From: Pseudomonas syringae KCTC 12500 | GTDB taxonomy: Bacteria; Pseudomonadota; Gammaproteobacteria; Pseudomonadales; Pseudomonadaceae | Assembly (NCBI RefSeq): GCF_000507185.2 | Contig: NZ_AYTM02000001.1 | Location: 62,001-126,000, forward strand | Length of the DNA: 64,000 bases | Direction of reading: 5' to 3' | Shown: one piece after another, positions 28,101 to 34,698 of the stretch | Layout of the letters: each line of letters opens with the position of its first letter | Numbering within the stretch: position 1 is the first letter of the stretch | Notes under the pieces: generated by a model | What the model was told of the DNA's origin: nothing | The model's database searches: none | Seen by the model: the letters and a program-made list of their open reading frames with translations, nothing else | Position numbers and translations under genes: made by a program

Positions 28101-28830
28101 TCAAGCCTTTGGCTTGCAGGCTGCCACCCGCGCGGTTGTCCAGCGCTCCGGTCAGCTTCAGAGTCAGTTGGCCATCTGTGACCAGTGCACCGGACTGGCG
28201 GTTGTCCAGACTCGCGGCACCTATGTCGATACCCTGCCCTGCGCCCAGCGTTCCGGCCTGATTATCGATGGTTTCAGTGATCACCAGTTTCAGGAACCGG
28301 TCAGCCATGACCTGGCCAGCGGTGTTATCGAGGCTCAGCGCATTCAGGGTCGTGTTACCAGCACTGGTCAGCTCGCCGCTGCGGCTCGACAGCTGGCCAG
28401 TAACGTTTACCAGCAGATCGGCATCGCTGCTCAGGCTGCCGCTGTTGTTATTCAGCTCATTGGCCGTCAGATCGATACCGTTGCCAGACACCAGACCGCG
28501 CAGGTTGGTCAGTAACTGGTCGACACGCACAATGAGCGCTTTGTCGCTGAGCACCGAGCCAGCGGTGTTGTCCAGCGACGTCGCAGCCAGGATGAAGCCG
28601 TTGGCGCTGGAAATTTCACCGCTGCGGTTGCTGACTGCATTGAGATTTTTCAGCAGCAACTGGCCCGGCGCGGTAATCAGACCGCCGTCGTTGTTCAGCA
28701 CGCCTTTGCTTAAATCGAGGCTGACATCGCTGTTGCTGTACAGACGGCCATCGTTGGTCTGATTCAGGCCGGTGACTACGGCAGTCAGCGCCATGGCGCT
28801 GGCGATACGACCGGCGTCACTATTGTTCAC
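16177..28830 (-). CDS. cdiA: Giant CdiA/FhaB-type contact-dependent toxin, C-terminal two-thirds (after amber codon)
   Basis: A 4,217-residue frame that continues the reading frame of 28939-34659 and begins at the first ATG after the amber codon. In whole-protein numbering (about 6,160) it holds more FHA-1 repeats ('LDN..G' motifs), a cysteine-containing non-repeat segment near 3970-4150 ('DEGACNREFYNNDCGSG'; candidate receptor-binding/periplasmic region), an Ala/Val/Thr-rich linker, block A from about 4470, FHA-2 repeats ('AGRDINVIA'), block B at about 5550-5750, a pre-toxin segment without VENN, and a toxin from about 6030 ('VGDGLTPDHIPSFAAV', 'SRTFGGRNS'). Alone it has no signal peptide, so it could be exported only if the amber codon is read through. 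Confidence 0.8.
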   Translation of the reverse strand: MNNSDAGRIASAMALTAVVTGLNQTNDGRLYSNSDVSLDLSKGVLNNDGGLITAPGQLLLKNLNAVSNRSGEISSANGFILAATSLDNTAGSVLSDKALIVRVDQLLTNLRGLVSGNGIDLTANELNNNSGSLSSDADLLVNVTGQLSSRSGELTSAGNTTLNALSLDNTAGQVMADRFLKLVITETIDNQAGTLGAGQGIDIGAASLDNRQSGALVTDGQLTLKLTGALDNRAGGSLQAKGLMDLSSKTLDNRGGRIAAQNLLIVHSDSVDNRGGSIRAEKGLQLFVDALDNSQTGLSTTQKGLINSNAGLELVGTRLDNQNGLLNAAGLMQLQVDSVANGSGRIASQADMVANIGSLTQQGGELVAQGNLTLIGKTLDNRSGGLVGSTKALKIDVADIDNKAGELSSQIGVDIIGQTLDNSNGGKVLAGTALGLTVARVINLNKGLLFGNTLRLDGTRLDNAGGTLASQKDLNISLSGALDNTGGLLSSESAMTVSAASLQNASGSLSSADALSVTTTGALENQAGSVTTDATLTLTSASLNNSQAGKLAGKGATQVTTGTFDNSQGGRLTSSDTLRLTAGKVINQSAGRIASALALTASVTSLDQQGGELFSNTSLSLDLNNGQLNNQGGLINAPGVLLLKNLNGVANQNGEISSTQAFTLNVDSLDNSGGKLLSSQALTLIVNKALSNVKGTISAAALNTRSDSLDNTEGLISSRAALDLMVNTALTNVKGTLVGDADMTLNAATVDNRLGQIASKQNLNARIGSLLQQNGQMLAQGTLTLRGDALDNRQNGFIGATQALDINVTSIDNRGGELSSQDEMTLTGQQLNNSDSGQVLAQKALNLNVAQITNRTNGLLSSQGGLTLVGSTLDNTGGALSALKALGIDLSAALDNTQGLISNEDVLTVKTSSLTNTAGSISSAGKLTLDSSGAISNQGGKLLTDGVLDLKSASLDNSQKGNISGKGLLTLRTGDFDNSQNGRVSSSNRLDLTTARLTNSAGGSIGSSQALTASVSRLSQQGGSLFSNTSLSLDLNNGQLDNQGGLINAPGALLLKNVNEVLNQNGEISSAQAFTLNAQQLDNSGGKLLSNQLLTLRIARALTNVKGMIAAAGVDATANTLDNTGGTLTSRNNLDLTVTGALTNRDRGLINATQALKVGAASLDNQSGQVWGGTSLILNATSINNTAKGLINSTGTLNLTAGSLDSGNGGEVSATRDMTLVLNALSLNGGRVMGDAGLSIDMQGNDLNNLGGLITADGSLTLNRIRDLNNQSGEVSSAQSFRFDGRTLNNSSGKLISSNVLTVTATNLLNQNGLISGWQGLNVSGNRLDNRNNGTLSSRSGNLFTTLAGELLNGSNGALVSQNTLSVTADSLDNSGGILSSGAGQTLTVAGLLNNSQNGLIDSGAGMTIKANALNNAAGNLTAQQGFNFEGSSLDNSAGNLSSKGEMTLDLLGSLTNTSGKLASGGNLLLRRSTAINNQAGQLISQSLMTLNTSGQLDNRNRGTVAANNTLTVVAGGSVLNDADGLIYSQSADAHLNAASLSNVRGAVQSVGALSVDVAGTVDNQNGRIIAQNGDLNLSGANLYSQGGVLSSLQGLFTAKLAGVLKNGYDANRQGGVIQAQRLNLTALGGFDNYGGRVSARGGEALITTPGFDNRNGGLYAKGLVRVNGGNFDNSGDNDGQIAGGQVELNLSGALNNRFGIIESDSTLAVTAASLDNQTGQLRALGGGGATNFQIGNLFDNRNGTLESANSDLILNAGSFLNGGGSLLHTGNGTFDISTANLTSAGGSIVTRGGLTLSADSWTNSSVIQAGRLTVNVGTLNQTAGGQLLASTSLVGNGGNWNNDGLIASDGSLSLNLGGTYGGNGRLSSLGTLGLSAAQVNLSAASTISGGGETSVTMGGQLNNAGRLTSATNLTINAGSINNQGTLGSGQALTVTTGSLVNDRGLIFSGNNMSLRVSSLNNSYANIYSLGNLTIDRNGQGALADSIVNSSASIQSDGSMSLAASTIQNVRALLTTSNGGIYTARIDEGACNREFYNNDCGSGKATHTWEITQREKLEVTAASAASGITAGGNLNINGGDLFNQSSTIVTSGNLNATLNNLNNTGIEASDTETVRVYRSARTSNAGAWTNAASDFTEKYWFTSSGYNANNLSGLEPAMADFIAITETEMPEFRKVTQLSTGDQSYAAIIQAGGAVNVNASKNIGNNVVRAGYSYVSGGSRTDTNAPGSQFSTRITVNQQLPPDLAQQQVNPLSLPGFSLPTGQNGLFRLSGQTGTAATVAQPVGLPQSWTMGSAAVSVAQREHTVSDAQASTIQIGSVGQISNATRQLASVTRQSAGVSANATAFDTSAPGAAPIGGLVLPSHTSDSAGVTSVDSVTGIATGNQGSGVLLPVQNAGSTAGVAAITAISSGNSAAENAGMMQGTQVNKAGQIVNGTQGSLVSVVNQATTGAQSGATAAVTQVVVSAQGGTVIAPVRSAVAAPVSPVTAAVLNPVTTTPASTAITQPATVAQASAITPLVSAAAQTVTRVEGLPSSNFVSKPQKYLIETNPVLTDLKQFMSSDYLLAGLGYDPEVSAKRLGDGLYEQRLVQQAVVARTGQAFIDGQTFNEAQFKYLMNNAIASKQQLNLAVGVSLNSQQVAALTHDIVWLEEHEVNGEKVLVPVLYMAQADNRLGPTGALIAGNDVSLIAGQNLDNVGTLRAANNLSAAAGNDLVNSGLIEAGNRLDLLAGNDLINKSGGIIAGRDVTLTALRGDVINERTVTSHQSASGDATWRQDFADSAARIEAANDMSLQAGRDVKNTGGVLQAGRDLSIAAGRDVAIDSAQTENGQTRGANSSNSSITQLGSTVSAGRDLTAQAGRDINVIASSIDAKRDIAMAATENLTLSSAADEQHSYGKSKKVTEQEDHVSQVSADLKAGGSVALQAGQNLDIIASRINAGSNIALDAAQDLTIASAQDESSYFYAKKSKGSFGRSSSKQQESYDSSNVASVINAGQDLTINTTKAADGSVSINGGHDVSVIGSRLSAGNDLVLGATNDVTVLSGVDEQGAYSQKSKSGSFGVSKSGKSELKTSATQVASELSAGNDVVVASGKDITLRASNIDAGNDVDLRAGLVDKTGDINLLSANDEASSHSDEYKKKTGLSVSGGFLSISSAKEAGGQAQSSTSVGSQINAAGNLSLQTERDINIVGSGVNAGANVSLNAGQDVNILAAQSTQSNQDWEKNRQSGIGVSSNANGVTFFAGVDRTKEKNRLEQQSAAASQVRAGEDLTVNAKRDINQVGSDLQALNDINLTAGRNIKIDAARESQTVEQQRENSRNGLSASIDHNYGSTKDAISGAGKGEDATSKGSSTLKAVDSTSQFLSGPTGDGKFGNSKQGTSQQVVETTNRASTLDAGNNLNISASNDVQISGGQLQAGRDINIKGRDVTLDAAKGSYSQETSEQKSWSGIHGSSSGGFKLGVGGSSGIAKGDQSQEASTVTTLQAGRDVTIKASNDLNLIGTQAQAERNINLNAGNTLNIKAAQNDSSTENTRKNGGGEAGIAIGPGGIGVYASVNIGKGDLEREGKQQQEAYLYAGNHLGFTSGQDTNIAGATLRGNDVVGRVGRDLNVTSLPDTGKAQGKEFDLSATVVVGFGGSVSGSVGYGQTNGSKNWIEEQTRITAKDKVDIRTENHTQLDGALIASDSGNLKLDTNTLGYSDIAGKDKEHGYYLNVGGSYGTGSSTTQDSSQVGKGDNQKNGWSVEGWNYNKDREQIVRGTVGAGDVVVRSDTAGKDSTAGLNRDVDKAYEITRDDEHRTDVYVTKSSVEAVSQPVDTAKQWANQLLTFNETARQNYEEASRGLTRAVNKIESTLGRKMDAGTASLMGADFAENTLDSLLQGGMTRSQAMKTMADPAFQETVVAEIARLAGIDLTSVEVLDQTLQMDNKANSPGSIELPATPVNASDAEKLTAAQDTLRSMASINQYIQEHPDQQEAVSVLVAVAQGPKGLVQLAVFNAVSETPLGEALNQKIAEYSGALGKQVADSIEGIALNEKDSFEGSLIGGGQFMAAILTGVVQGRKPKADRTSVSLKQSESSSGRNEKPSKVEEGEVGTYGETAPRSVGDGLTPDHIPSFAAVKDALRRQGVELSDSELKALRNNTNCVVVKTCSHIVESRTFGGRNSKEKIATDGSDLYKAAEADLDTWMPVWKREGWSQAKIDETRSGVHDFNKKLFDDMGIKYEP
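17421..18020 (-). repeat. Block B, copy in the giant cdiA
   Basis: 600 bp encoding the 'GFGGSVSGSVGYGQ' to 'VYVTKSSVEA' segment of the FHA-2 region. The same block occurs at 8866-9465 with constant offset 8,555. It marks the second recombination edge, immediately before the variable pre-toxin/toxin part. Confidence 0.85.
20053..21244 (-). repeat. Block A, copy in the giant cdiA
   Basis: 1,192 bp matching 6081-7272 with no length change at the anchors compared, and most of 14545-15625. It is the functional copy, sitting between the Ala/Thr-rich linker and the FHA-2 repeats. Confidence 0.85.
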
Positions 28831-31800
28831 CAGCGCTGCATCGAGCTTAAGGGTTCCGGTACTGGTCAGGCGACCGCCTTGCTGGTTGTCAAAGGCGCCT
28901 GTGACGAGTTTTACCCCTTTGCCGGCAATACGACCGTTCTAGCTGTTGTCGAGACTGCCACTGGTGAGCACCAGTGTTGAATCGCCGAGAATCTGCCCGC
29001 CATGGTTCACGACCGGGCCATCGACCGTCAGGGACGAGGCGCCGGCGCTGGTGATGCTGCCGGCAGTATTGCCCAGAGAAGCGGCGCTCAACGCCAGCGT
29101 GCCATCGCTGCGCAATGCCCCCTGATCGTTGTTGAGGACGCCCGTGACTTTCAGGCCCAGACTGTTTTTGGCGTAGACGCTGCCACTGCCAGTGTTGGTC
29201 AACTGGCCGACGTTCAACTGCACACTCTGCTGTCCGGAGACGGCACCTGCGCCCTGGTTGTTCAGGCTGTCGGCGTTGAGCAGCAACGTACCATTGGCCA
29301 GTATACGGCCCTTGCCACTGTTATCGAACTGGCCGACGGTTGCGGTCAGCTCTCCAAGGCTGGAGAGTTCCGCGTTGCGGTTGTCCAGCGTCGCAGCACT
29401 CAGTTGAACACCGGTCGCGGAGATCAGACCGCGAAGGTTGGTCAGCAGTTGGTCGATGCGCACGATCAAGGCTTTGTCGCTGATGACCGAACCATCGGTG
29501 TTATCCAGCGAAGTGGCCACCAGCGAGAACCCGTTGGCACTGGAAATTTCGCCGTTCTGGTTGTTGACCGCCGTGAGGTTTTTCAGCAGCAACTGCCCCG
29601 GCGCATTGATCAAACCGCCTTGGTTGGTCAGCACGCCGTTGCTCAGGTCCAGGCTGACATCGCTGTTGCTGTACAGACGGCCATCGTTGGTCTGGTTCAG
29701 GCCAGTGACCACTGCAGTCAGGGCCATGGCGCTGGCGATATGACCGGCGTCGCCGTTGTTGACCCGCCCGGCATTCAGTTGAAGCGCGCCGGTACTGGTC
29801 AGGCGGCCGTCCTGATGGTTGTCGAAAGCGCCAGTGGTGAGCACCACACCATTGCCGGCAATGCGACCGCTCTGGCTATTGTCCAGGCTGGCGCTGGAAA
29901 GCTTCAGCCCCGCATCGCTGATGATCTGCCCGCCCTGATTGACGACGGCAGCATCGACTTGCAACGTGGCAACACCGGCACTGGTGACCCGACCGCCAGT
30001 GTTGGCCAGAGAAGCTGCTTTCAGGTCCAGCGTGCCGTCACTGCGCAGTACGCCCTGATTGTTATTCACTGCACCGGTCAGCGTCAGACCCAGCGTGTTT
30101 TTTGCATAAACGCTGCCGCCGGAGTTGGTCAGTTGTCCCAGAGTCAACTGGACGCCCTGCTGTCCGGAGACCACGCCGTTCTGGTTATTCAGGTTATCGG
30201 CGGTCAGCAGCATTGTGCCGTTGGCCAGAAGACGCCCTTTCGCACTGTTATCGAACTGGTCGATGGTGGCAGTCAGGGTGCTCAGGCTGGAAATTTCCGC
30301 GCTGCGGTTGTCCAGCGTTGCAGCACTCAGATTGACGCCATTGGCGGAAATCTTGCCGCGCAGGTTGGTCAGCAACTGATTGATGCGCACAACAAGCGCT
30401 TTATCGCTGAGCAGCGAGCCGTCCGTGTTATCCAGCGAGTTGGCAGCCAGTGTAAAACCGTTGGCACTGGAGATTTCACCGCTCTGGTTGTTGACGACAT
30501 TCAGGTTTTTCAGCAGCAACTGGCCAGGCGCATTGATCAGGCCGCTCTGGTTGCTCAACAGACCATTGCTCAGGTCCAGGCTGACGTCGCTGTTGCCGTA
30601 CAGCCGGCCGTCGTTGGTCTGATTCAGGCCGGTGACCACGGCAGTCAGGGCCATGGCGCTGGCGATGCGCCCAGCGTCGCTGTTGTTGACCAGCCCGGCA
30701 TTCAGCTGAAGTGCACCGGTACTGGTCAGGCGACCGTCATGATGGTTGTCGAAGGCTCCGGTGCTGAGCACCAGACCTTTACTGGCAATACGCCCGCTCT
30801 GGCTGTTATCGAGGCTGGCGCTGGTGAGTGTCAGTTGCGCGTCGCTGAGTATCTGCCCGCCACGGTTGACGACGCCGTCATTGATAATGATCGACGCGAC
30901 ACCGGCGCTGCTGATACTGCCCGCGCTGTTGGCCAGCGAGGCTGCACTCCCGGTCAGTGAACCGTCGCTGCGCAGCACACCCTGATCATTGTTCAGTGCC
31001 CCGCTGACGGTCAGACCAAGACTGCTTTTGGCAAAAACGCTGCCCCCACCGGTATTGTTCAGTTGGCCCAGGTTCAGTTGCACGCCCTGCTGCCCGGAAA
31101 CGATCCCGTTCAGGTTATTCAAGCCGCCCGCGGTCAACAGCAGCGCGCCATTGGCCAGCAGGCGACCTTTTTCGCGATTATCGAACTGGCCTATGGTGGC
31201 CGTCAGGCTGCCCAGGCTGGACAGTTCGGCGTTGCGGTTATCCAACGCTGCGGCGCTCAGGGTGACGCCGTTGGCGGAGATCTGCCCGCGCAGGTTGGTC
31301 AGCAGCTGAGCGATACGCACGATCAACGCTTTGTCGCTGACCAGCGAGCCGTCAGTGTTGTCCAACGAAGTCGCTGCCAGCGTGAAATCGTTGGCGCTGG
31401 AGATCTTGCCGCTCTGGTTATTGACGACGTTCAGATTTCTCAGCAGCAGCTGACCGAGAGCGGTTATTTGCCCACGCTGGTTGTTCAGCAGGCCATTGCT
31501 CATGTCCAGGCTGACGTCGCTGTTGCTGTACAAGCGCCCGTCATTGGTCTGATTGAGGCCCGTAACCACGGCGGTCAGAGCCATGGCGCTGGCAATACGA
31601 CCGGCGCCACTGTTGTCGACCAGCCCGGCATTCAGTTGGAGTGCGCCGGTACTGGTCAGGCGGCCGTCCTGATGGTTGTCGAAGACTCCAGTACCGAGCA
31701 CCAGACCTTTACCGGAAATACGACCGCTCCGGCTGTTATCGAGGCTGCCACTGGTGAGTGTCAGTTGTGCATCGCTGACTATCTGTCCACCCTGATTGAC

Positions 31801-33060
31801 CACCGCACCGTTGAAATTGAGCGCACCTGTGCCGGCACTGCTCACACTGCCGTTGGTGTTGGCCAGACCGGCTGCTTTGAGGTCCATTGCGGCATCACTG
31901 CGCAATACGCCCTGATCGTTTTGCAACACACCGCTCAGCGTCAGGTTCAGCGCATCCTTAGCGTAAACGCTGCCCCCAGCGGTATTGTTCAATTGCCCCA
32001 GGTTCAGTTGCACGCCCTGCTGACCGGAAAGGATCCCGTTCAGGTTGTTCAAGCCGTCCGCAGTCAACAGCAGCGCGCCACTGGCCAGTAGGCGGCCTTT
32101 TTCACGGTTATCGAACTGACCAACGTTGGCCGTCAGACTGCCAAGGCTGGATATTTCGCCATTGCGGTTGTTCAGTGAGCCCGCTGTCAGATCAAGACCG
32201 GTCGCAGAAACCAGACCGCGAAGGTTGGTCAGCAACTGATTGATGCGCACAACGAGCGCTTTATCGCTGAGTATCGAACCGTCGGTGTTGTCCAGCGAAG
32301 TGGCTGCCAGCGTGAAGCTGTTGGCGCTGGAAATCTTGCCGCTCTGATTATTGACCGCCGTGAGGTTTTTCAGCAGCAACTGACCAGGCGCAGTGATCTG
32401 GCCACGCTGGTTGGACAACAGGCCATTGCTCAGGTCCAGGCTGACGTCGCTGTTGCTGTACAGCCGGCCGTCGTTGGTCTGATTAAGGCCGGTAACCACG
32501 GCAGTCAGCGCCATGGCGCTGGCGATGCGACCGGCGTCGCTGTTGTTGACCAGCCCGGCGTTCAGTTGAAGCGCGCCGGTACTGGTCAGGCGGCCGTCCT
32601 GATAGTTGTCGAAAGCGCCAGTGGTGAGCACCACGCCATTGCCGGCAATACGACCGCTCTGGCTGTTGTCCAGGCTGCCGCTGGAAAGCGTCAGACCCGC
32701 ATCGCTCAGAATCTGCCCACCCCGGTTGACGACTGCGCCCGTTGTGCTGAGCGTTGCCGTGCCGGCACTGGTCACGCTGCCACTGTTATTGCTCAGAGAC
32801 GCTGCACGCACAGCCAGAGTGCCATCACTGCGCAGAGTGCCTTGGTCATTGTTCAACGCGCCGCTTACGGCCAGGTTCAGACTGTTTTTGCCGTAGACAC
32901 TACCGTTGCCAGCATTGGTCAGTTGCCCCAGATTCAGCTGTACACCTTGCTGTCCGGCAACCGAGCCGTTCTGGTTGTTCAGGTGGTCAGAGGTCAGTTG
33001 CAGCGCGCCGCTGGCCAGCAGATGGCCTTTTTCGCGGTTGTCGAACTGGCTGACGGTCGA
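28700..33060 (-). repeat. About 310-residue super-repeats in the FHA-1 region of CdiA
   Basis: The motif encoding 'NDGRLYSNSDVSLDLSNG' recurs with its anchor at 32468, 31538, 30608, 29681 and 28748. Spacings are 930, 930, 927 and 933 bp, that is 309-311 codons. Each unit itself consists of many short beta-helix repeats ('SLDNSQSGRIAG', 'GQFDNREKGRLLA', 'GQQGVQLNLGQL'). The high similarity among units implies recent amplification or ongoing homogenisation. It also makes this stretch hard to assemble. Confidence 0.85.
28939..28941 (-). other. In-frame amber codon interrupting cdiA (codon 1907)
   Basis: The sequence reads GGC AGT CTC GAC AAC AGC TAG AAC GGT, while sister repeat units read ...AAT AGC CAG AGC GGT. 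One C-to-T change from CAG explains the stop. Frames on both sides are the same (34659 and 28830 are both multiples of three), and homology to the repeat consensus continues directly after it. Confidence 0.85.
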
Positions 33061-34659
33061 GGTCAGGCTGCCGAGACTGGAGATTTCCGCGCTGCGGTTG
33101 TCCACGCTTGCCGCGTTGAGCAGCAGATCGCCATTGGCGCTGATGAGCCCCAGCTGGTTGAGCAACGGCCCGGAAATACGGGCAGACAATGCGCTGCTGC
33201 TGAACAGCTTGCCTTGCTGGCTATTGTCCAGAGAACCCGCAGTGATGGTCATAGTGCCATTGCTGCTGATCAGCCCGCTCTGGCTGTTGAGCACCTGAGA
33301 CGCGTTGATATCGACAGTGCCGCCCTGGCTCAGAATCCGGCCTGACTGGCGATTGTCGACGGCAGTGGCCACGATGCGTGCGCTCGACTGCCCGTTCAGC
33401 GTGGCTCCCTGATTGTTCAGGGTCTGGCTGATGCTGGCTTGCAGGGCGCGGCTGGCGGTGATGCTGCCGCTGTTGTTGAGCCCGTTGGCAGACAGCGTCA
33501 CATCACCCGATGTATTGCGGCTGTTGTCGGCATTGACGCCCGCCTCGATCACCGCGGTGTTATTGATCTGGCCGCCTGCGGAAAGTGTCAGTGCATCGCG
33601 CGCGGCGACGTTCTGCCGGGTGATGAGATCACCTGCCGTGGTCATGCCCAGTGACGACCCAGCATAAACCGGCCCGTTGACCTCGGCACTGTTGGCCTTG
33701 GCCGCCAAAGCACCGCTGGCAGCGGTCTGCATCATGCTCAAGTGGCCGTTGGCATCAAGCTGGATATCTCCGCCACTGGCCGCCAGATCGCCAGCCAGTC
33801 TGACGCCGACACCTGCCTCGGTGCCCACCAGACGGATCGCGCCGGCATACATGCCGCCCAGCGCCGAGCTGTCGACGGCCAGTTCCGGTTTGGCGCTGCC
33901 ATCGTCAGGCAAGGCTGTAGGATTAAGAGTCTGTGCGTCGACATCGTTGCGACCGGCAATGATGTTGAGGCGCCTGGCGTGTAGCTCGGCATTGATCTTC
34001 GCGCTACGGGTAATGATGTCGAACTGGTCGACGTTGTCTGCGTTCAGCCCCACGCCGTCGATGGATATGCTGCCGCCCTGCACATTGAAACGCTGCAATT
34101 GCCCGTTGGCATCCAGCACGGGTTTGCCGGTGGTCAGCGTGACCTGCGGGGTATTGATGAAACCACAGCCGTTGCAACTGATACCGTAGGGGTTGGCGAC
34201 GATGACACGCGCCGCCTGCCCGGCCACTTCCGTATAGCCTTTGAGCTGACTGGCGTTGGCCCCGACCACTTCGTTGAGAATGGTGCTGGCCGCCGTGCCG
34301 CGCAGGTTGGCGTTGCCGACGATGATGCCGCCCAGTTGGGTGCTCTGGGTCTGGTTAGTGGAGTTGTTGAGGATGACGCCCTGACTGTCGACGTTGAACT
34401 GCTGATACTGGTTATGTGACAAACCGCTGGCATTGGGCGCCGCAATGTTGACGATCGGCACGCCATTGCCGGCCTGGTTCAGGCTGGTATTCGTGCCGCT
34501 GACCACGATGCCTTCGGCTTGAACCAGCAGCGGCTGCCAGAACATCGCATTGGCGAGAATCAGCGCGAGGCCGCGCTTGGGCATTCCCCAGAAAGCCCGG
34601 CGCTCGACCAGCACAGCAGAGGGCTGACGAGCGAGCAGAGCCAGTTGGTGAACGTCCAT
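28939..34659 (-). CDS. cdiA: Giant CdiA/FhaB-type toxin, N-terminal part with TPS secretion domain
   Basis: 1,906 residues up to an amber stop. The N-terminus has an extended signal peptide ('MPKRGLALILANAMFWQPLL', cleavage probably after 'LVQA') and the TPS haemagglutination-activity domain with 'NVDSQGVILNNS' and the NPxG-type motif 'VANPYGISCNGCGF', recognised by the CdiB partner. FHA-1 beta-helix repeats follow, organised from about residue 620 in 310-residue super-repeats. The ATG lies 39 bp after cdiB. The frame ends at TAG in the repeat motif 'SLDNS', where other units have CAG ('SLDNSQSGRIAG'). The downstream frame 16177-28938 is open, so the intact gene would span 16177-34659. Confidence 0.85.
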   Translation of the reverse strand: MDVHQLALLARQPSAVLVERRAFWGMPKRGLALILANAMFWQPLLVQAEGIVVSGTNTSLNQAGNGVPIVNIAAPNASGLSHNQYQQFNVDSQGVILNNSTNQTQSTQLGGIIVGNANLRGTAASTILNEVVGANASQLKGYTEVAGQAARVIVANPYGISCNGCGFINTPQVTLTTGKPVLDANGQLQRFNVQGGSISIDGVGLNADNVDQFDIITRSAKINAELHARRLNIIAGRNDVDAQTLNPTALPDDGSAKPELAVDSSALGGMYAGAIRLVGTEAGVGVRLAGDLAASGGDIQLDANGHLSMMQTAASGALAAKANSAEVNGPVYAGSSLGMTTAGDLITRQNVAARDALTLSAGGQINNTAVIEAGVNADNSRNTSGDVTLSANGLNNSGSITASRALQASISQTLNNQGATLNGQSSARIVATAVDNRQSGRILSQGGTVDINASQVLNSQSGLISSNGTMTITAGSLDNSQQGKLFSSSALSARISGPLLNQLGLISANGDLLLNAASVDNRSAEISSLGSLTSTVSQFDNREKGHLLASGALQLTSDHLNNQNGSVAGQQGVQLNLGQLTNAGNGSVYGKNSLNLAVSGALNNDQGTLRSDGTLAVRAASLSNNSGSVTSAGTATLSTTGAVVNRGGQILSDAGLTLSSGSLDNSQSGRIAGNGVVLTTGAFDNYQDGRLTSTGALQLNAGLVNNSDAGRIASAMALTAVVTGLNQTNDGRLYSNSDVSLDLSNGLLSNQRGQITAPGQLLLKNLTAVNNQSGKISSANSFTLAATSLDNTDGSILSDKALVVRINQLLTNLRGLVSATGLDLTAGSLNNRNGEISSLGSLTANVGQFDNREKGRLLASGALLLTADGLNNLNGILSGQQGVQLNLGQLNNTAGGSVYAKDALNLTLSGVLQNDQGVLRSDAAMDLKAAGLANTNGSVSSAGTGALNFNGAVVNQGGQIVSDAQLTLTSGSLDNSRSGRISGKGLVLGTGVFDNHQDGRLTSTGALQLNAGLVDNSGAGRIASAMALTAVVTGLNQTNDGRLYSNSDVSLDMSNGLLNNQRGQITALGQLLLRNLNVVNNQSGKISSANDFTLAATSLDNTDGSLVSDKALIVRIAQLLTNLRGQISANGVTLSAAALDNRNAELSSLGSLTATIGQFDNREKGRLLANGALLLTAGGLNNLNGIVSGQQGVQLNLGQLNNTGGGSVFAKSSLGLTVSGALNNDQGVLRSDGSLTGSAASLANSAGSISSAGVASIIINDGVVNRGGQILSDAQLTLTSASLDNSQSGRIASKGLVLSTGAFDNHHDGRLTSTGALQLNAGLVNNSDAGRIASAMALTAVVTGLNQTNDGRLYGNSDVSLDLSNGLLSNQSGLINAPGQLLLKNLNVVNNQSGEISSANGFTLAANSLDNTDGSLLSDKALVVRINQLLTNLRGKISANGVNLSAATLDNRSAEISSLSTLTATIDQFDNSAKGRLLANGTMLLTADNLNNQNGVVSGQQGVQLTLGQLTNSGGSVYAKNTLGLTLTGAVNNNQGVLRSDGTLDLKAASLANTGGRVTSAGVATLQVDAAVVNQGGQIISDAGLKLSSASLDNSQSGRIAGNGVVLTTGAFDNHQDGRLTSTGALQLNAGRVNNGDAGHIASAMALTAVVTGLNQTNDGRLYSNSDVSLDLSNGVLTNQGGLINAPGQLLLKNLTAVNNQNGEISSANGFSLVATSLDNTDGSVISDKALIVRIDQLLTNLRGLISATGVQLSAATLDNRNAELSSLGELTATVGQFDNSGKGRILANGTLLLNADSLNNQGAGAVSGQQSVQLNVGQLTNTGSGSVYAKNSLGLKVTGVLNNDQGALRSDGTLALSAASLGNTAGSITSAGASSLTVDGPVVNHGGQILGDSTLVLTSGSLDNS

Positions 34660-34698
34660 GTAAGTGACCTCGAAACAGGTAGGTTGAATACGATGTGA

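Noticed and set aside
28700..33060. Regularly spaced repeats as a possible CRISPR array
   Set aside because: The repeats are in frame, about 930 bp long and encode beta-helix units; there are no short repeats with unique spacers and no cas genes.
16177..34659. Possible intein in the giant CdiA, as annotated in some FhaB proteins
   Set aside because: No Hint-type N-terminal Cys block or terminal His-Asn motif interrupting the repeats was seen.
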